NCBI GenBank assembly: GCA_015485455.1
Contig: WFTN01000074.1
Span: 1-15,922, forward strand
Direction: 5' to 3'
DNA: 15,922 nt
Source: Planctomycetota bacterium
GTDB taxonomy: Bacteria > Planctomycetota > GCA-002687715 > DRQF01
The notes beneath the pieces are model-generated. The model was not told the DNA's origin. It saw only the letters and a program-made list of their open reading frames with translations, and ran no database searches. The stretch's first letter is position 1. The number at the start of each line of letters is the position of its first letter. Made by a program: the position numbers and the translations under genes. Of the stretch, positions 13,901 to 15,922 are shown piece by piece.

Positions 13901-14351
13901 AGCCACCGATCCAAAGAACACCATCTCGATCTTCTTTGAGAAACAGAATGGACCCAACCTTCTCGACCGTAAGAGCAAATTGAATCTCACCATCTTTTAG
14001 AAAAGCCAATCCCGATTCTTGGGTACCAATCCAAAGCCCACTACTTTTTGACTCTTCTAAGGAGAGGATTCTGTTGCTGGGAAAAAGGGGTGTATTCGAA
14101 ACGTTGAATTGCCGAAAGGTGTGGCCATCAAAACGAGCCAAGCCGCCGAATGTGCCTACCCACAAGTAACCATCTGCGGTTTGTTCCATGCAATTGACAG
14201 AATCTTGAGGGAGTCCATTTGCCTTCGTCCAACTTTCAAATTCGAAGGAATGTCGGTCAAAATGAAAGCGCCCTGGGGTTTGCCCCGAAGCAAACGAAGC
14301 CAAAAGGACGAAGACGAGAGCAATCCCTAATTTTTGGACCACACCGAACAT
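10911..14351 (-). CDS. Two-component propeller sensor histidine kinase with degenerate receiver domain
   Basis: The product has 1146 residues. A signal peptide (1-23) leads to about 14 regulator-propeller repeats (61-613; for example GYLWVGTFGGLARFDG, NIWIGTNENGLIR, DIWIATYGRGLIRF), enough for two seven-bladed propellers. A Y_Y_Y domain (about 622-722) and one membrane span (about 731-750) follow. The cytoplasmic kinase has the phospho-accepting His787 (GIAHDFNNVLTAILG), the N box (Asn897, Asn901), TDTGRG (Asp940), FEPFYTTK and GTGLGLA, all intact. The C-terminal receiver-like domain (about 1022-1138) lacks the phospho-Asp (Gly1074) and the acidic pair (Gln1029, Ser1030). There is no AraC DNA-binding domain, unlike classic hybrid systems of Bacteroides. 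GGAG five bases before the ATG supports the start. The ligand is unknown; related propeller sensors often detect polysaccharide fragments. Confidence 0.93.
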   Translation of the reverse strand: MFGVVQKLGIALVFVLLASFASGQTPGRFHFDRHSFEFESWTKANGLPQDSVNCMEQTADGYLWVGTFGGLARFDGHTFRQFNVSNTPLFPSNRILSLEESKSSGLWIGTQESGLAFLKDGEIQFALTVEKVGSILFLKEDRDGVLWIGGSSGLFSLQEGRLVSGHRWPVLDLKLDDQGQCWEASERGLARLSAKSRTVRYLSKDHLRIIQFDVNGKLWAFGPKTIATLDHGALVKRSHSFGYEPRAVVFFDGGEFAIASDDALDLFTLPLIPPRGGVPVIGMPRRILQRRVRNRSLHCDVAKNIWIGTNENGLIRARAVPFQKLGLAYGNRAPRSAKKITTGIKGPWVTADGAILLNWTGREFTPVQVREDGEVVRHSVLVGSTADGSIFLWNGSAIKRVRDEQVVASTPLPEIPSGLTRDDQGRLWTGIKNAVVCFGEGQTFHVPVANTGQIRVKRIEADVSQKIWFLYANGIGHVMDGYVTTYPIMKDSGGPCRDMVRDKNGDIWIATYGRGLIRFRDGTFFFYGPNEGMKELCLGGLLVEDDVLWVNSNSGAFELSISNLNEIASGDARRVLMRLYETGECNGPGIIRGPQGRIWLPTMSGVTVLNANGAKPDLIRPRVFVETITVDRDILAISNKEVVIEPGRRDIEFGFTGTTAGLSSRVTFLFRLIGHVDEWVGADVRRSAYFSDLAPGSYTFEVVAVNGSGLRSAEPAKVTLRVLPFYYQTTWFRVLVVGLIAALVWGFFNIRLRAVQRKNEEHARIAEGLRETRRLESVGRLANGIAHDFNNVLTAILGSAELLGRAPQVMYDSQLTEHVEMLEDCAARGASLVRQLLAFSRQQVLLPMVFEVDEVIGELKAMLQRLLPDDVRLSTDLNAKGKMIDADRTQIEQVVMNLILNARDAMPNGGTIVVATRVAQQAVEGERGSSQSWLEIAVTDTGRGIPRDVLPRIFEPFYTTKNESHGTGLGLASVQGIVLQSKGLITVDSDEGVGTTFRVLLPLVGGKQDLDDIEIHDELKGSGNIIICQSDEQWLIQMRKSLDAHGYHVRATMRPLEAMIVAMDCRHLDLLIVGGEMPQVGAGKLSDSIKKRHQGLQTLHLSTLSKAESLPATGAVLPSISPRDLLVLVHEILVLKSSPNLTKNLQ

Positions 14352-14470
14352 CGTGACTCCATTTTTTGAAATAGGATCATCTCAGATGAACACCAGCTTC
14401 TTGAGCCCGAGGCACAGAGTCCATTCACCCTATCACCGTCTGCTCGATTCGCTAAAGGAATTTATCTGAA

Positions 14471-15787
14471 TTACTTCTGAGGACTCGAGGTTGAATCAAT
14501 AACTTCGCGCCCAGCCACATAGGTGGACACAACTTCGGACAGACTGCTGAGAGCCCAAGAGTAGGGCTCTTCGATCATCGCGGAGGAGGAATTGGTCGTT
14601 GCAGGTCCCATGACCACAAGATCGGCCCACTTCCCCACGTCGAGACTGCCGACTTCATCTGCCAAACCCGACGCCCGGGCTCCTCCCAGAGTCGCCATTT
14701 TGAAGATGGCCTGGACATCTAAACCCTGAACATCGCCAAAGGTCAATCGATGAAACAAAAGGGCGTTTCGCATTTCGTCGAACAGACTCATACTGAATGT
14801 ACTCGCCAAGCTATCCGTCCCCAGGGCCACTGGTATTCCCCGATTCAACATGGCGGCAACAGGGGCACAACCCACCGACAATCCGGCATTCGAGCCTGGA
14901 CAATGGACCACAGTCGCACCACTTTCTGCCACCAAGTCCAGATCTTCTTCGTCGACGTGAACCATGTGTACGAGAGCCACCCGGGAATCAAGAAGCCCCA
15001 GATCATACATGTTACGCACGGGACTCTTGCCAAAGTCATAACGATCCTTGTAGTCGCCGGGGGCAAAAAGTTCTCTCATGGGACCGCCGCCGGTCATGAA
15101 AAATGCTCGTTCCTCTTGACTCTCAGCCAAATGAATCGTCACCGGAATGTCTAACTCACGGGCTCGGTCAAAGACGCTCAGCAAAACATCCCGAGGACAT
15201 GTGTAAAGGGCATGAGGGGCCAAGCCGAACGTCGCCAAGCCCTGAGTGAATCGCTCCACATCTTGAGAGCAGCGCGAGCGCATGTCGTCCGCGTATTGGG
15301 GCAAATCATCGCTGCGGGATCCGAAGTACTCGCGACAATAGACACCTCTTAGCCCTTGCTCCACCAAAACTTCATGACCAATGGAATCGAAAAAGCTATC
15401 AACAACGGTGGTCGTCCCCGTCCGCGACATCCATGCCGCCGCTCTTTTCGCATGGGCCATCATGTTCGCTCTTTGAGCCCCGGCCCTTGGTCCCAAATAA
15501 GCGTCAATCACTTGAGGAGTGATGCGGCCATCCAGCCAATCCAAAAACCCCAAGTCCGTTGCTTTTCCCTCAAGAAAAGAACAACCCAAATGGGTGTGAG
15601 CATTGATCAATCCAGGAAGAATCATCCCCCCTTCAAAGGACCTGGTCTCGGTGCTTTGGGGAGTTGGCCCTTGGCCAAACCCGGTTATACGGCCATCTTT
15701 AATGGACAACCAACCACCCTGAATCGGATCAGCCGAAATAGGAAGGAGCCAATCTGCAATCAATACCAAATCATCCAGAGAGGCCAA
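14471..15787 (-). CDS. Amidohydrolase of the SAH/MTA or aminofutalosine deaminase type
   Basis: The product has 438 residues, a normal length for this metal-dependent deaminase group. The metal ligands are visible: His64 and His66 (INAHTHLG), His219 (VTIHLAES, with Glu222 as likely proton shuttle), His277 or nearby in the ALVHMVHVDE strand, and Asp325 (ALGTDSLAST). HCPGSNAGLS (295-304) and APHALYT (190-196) are typical substrate-pocket motifs. The C-terminal composite domain (GSLDVGKWADLVVM) is complete. It should deaminate an adenine- or guanine-type ring in the cytoplasm. The likely substrates are S-adenosylhomocysteine, methylthioadenosine or aminofutalosine; the sequence alone does not decide. 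The start is a TTG at 15787, two bases after the MgtE stop, with GAGGG six bases upstream inside the end of mgtE. It is therefore probably translationally coupled to the transporter. Confidence 0.88.
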   Translation of the reverse strand: MASLDDLVLIADWLLPISADPIQGGWLSIKDGRITGFGQGPTPQSTETRSFEGGMILPGLINAHTHLGCSFLEGKATDLGFLDWLDGRITPQVIDAYLGPRAGAQRANMMAHAKRAAAWMSRTGTTTVVDSFFDSIGHEVLVEQGLRGVYCREYFGSRSDDLPQYADDMRSRCSQDVERFTQGLATFGLAPHALYTCPRDVLLSVFDRARELDIPVTIHLAESQEERAFFMTGGGPMRELFAPGDYKDRYDFGKSPVRNMYDLGLLDSRVALVHMVHVDEEDLDLVAESGATVVHCPGSNAGLSVGCAPVAAMLNRGIPVALGTDSLASTFSMSLFDEMRNALLFHRLTFGDVQGLDVQAIFKMATLGGARASGLADEVGSLDVGKWADLVVMGPATTNSSSAMIEEPYSWALSSLSEVVSTYVAGREVIDSTSSPQK

Positions 15788-15788
15788 G

Positions 15789-15922
15789 TTAAGCCCTCAA
15801 CAACATGAAGAATCCAAGATAAACCCCGGCTCCCACCATATCGATCAACATAGTAATGAATGGTCCAGCGGAGATTGCTGGGTCGACCTCAAGGCGTTCA
15901 CAAGCAGTCGGAATCAAGGTTC
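15789..15922 (-). CDS. mgtE: C-terminal end of an MgtE-type magnesium transporter (5' truncated by the window)
   Basis: The last 43 residues are visible. They include LEVDPAISAGPFITMLIDM followed by VGAGVYLGFF, which matches the final membrane helix of MgtE channels, where DPA...SGP and the Asp of the T-x-x-D segment line the Mg2+ pore. The usual conserved T-D-x-x-G pattern reads MLIDMVGA, so the pore aspartate is kept. The rest of the gene, including the cytoplasmic N and CBS domains, lies outside the window. The TAA at 15789-15791 is one base from the TTG start of the amidohydrolase. Confidence 0.85.
   Translation of the reverse strand, partial: TLIPTACERLEVDPAISAGPFITMLIDMVGAGVYLGFFMLLRA
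15794..15798 (-). promoter_or_regulatory. Ribosome binding site deciding the TTG start of the amidohydrolase
   Basis: GAGGG on the minus strand lies within the last codons of mgtE, six bases before TTG at 15787-15785. No in-frame ATG exists until residue 55, which would remove an essential part of the beta-sandwich domain, so the TTG is preferred. Confidence 0.6.

Overview
The window is about 15.9 kb of bacterial chromosome, moderately GC-rich, densely coded, with no tRNA, rRNA, CRISPR array or insertion sequence that I can see. The gene set suggests a Gram-negative-type bacterium, most likely in or near the Planctomycetota/PVC group. The reasons are a signal peptidase I with a very large beta-rich insertion, a beta-helix 'pyrophosphorylase-like' protein without its catalytic domain, a propeller-type sensor kinase, and an ECF sigma module with a helical exported partner. 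This placement is an inference from protein style; no marker gene is present.

Layout. Positions 1-1421 (+): the 3' end of an unrecognised basic protein, then an exported cyclophilin-like protein, ending at a hairpin terminator (1453-1490). Positions 1439-2611 (-): a left-handed beta-helix protein, convergent with the cyclophilin and divergent from the next pair. Positions 2782-4210 (+): a CPBP-family membrane protease and a degenerate ABC-type ATPase. Positions 4244-5509 (-): an exported TPR plus thioredoxin-like protein with its own leader. Positions 5660-8249 (-): a three-gene ECF sigma module (sigma factor, single-pass membrane protein, exported helical-repeat protein), preceded by a 222-bp leader rich in inverted repeats. 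Positions 8472-14351 (-): a 1146-residue two-component propeller kinase, a signal peptidase I and a helical-barrel-like protein, probably co-transcribed. Positions 14471-15922 (-): the end of an MgtE-type magnesium transporter, followed immediately by a deaminase-type amidohydrolase. No gene-free stretch exceeds 300 bp; the longest is the sigma leader, 8250-8471.

How the genes may work together. The sigma trio has the shape of a cell-envelope stress circuit: a cytoplasmic sigma factor, a one-span membrane anchor with no zinc anti-sigma motif, and a secreted helical sensor or chaperone. The kinase and signal peptidase operon links extracytoplasmic sensing to secretion. Many products are exported or membrane proteins, so the region has an envelope-maintenance flavour.

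The most striking theme is decay of catalytic residues in otherwise intact, full-length genes: a receiver domain without its phospho-aspartate, an ABC ATPase that keeps only the P-loop, a cyclophilin without its catalytic arginine, and a thioredoxin fold with one cysteine of the CxxC pair. The first two are the strongest leads. The sigma module and its leader are the best candidate for an under-described system.
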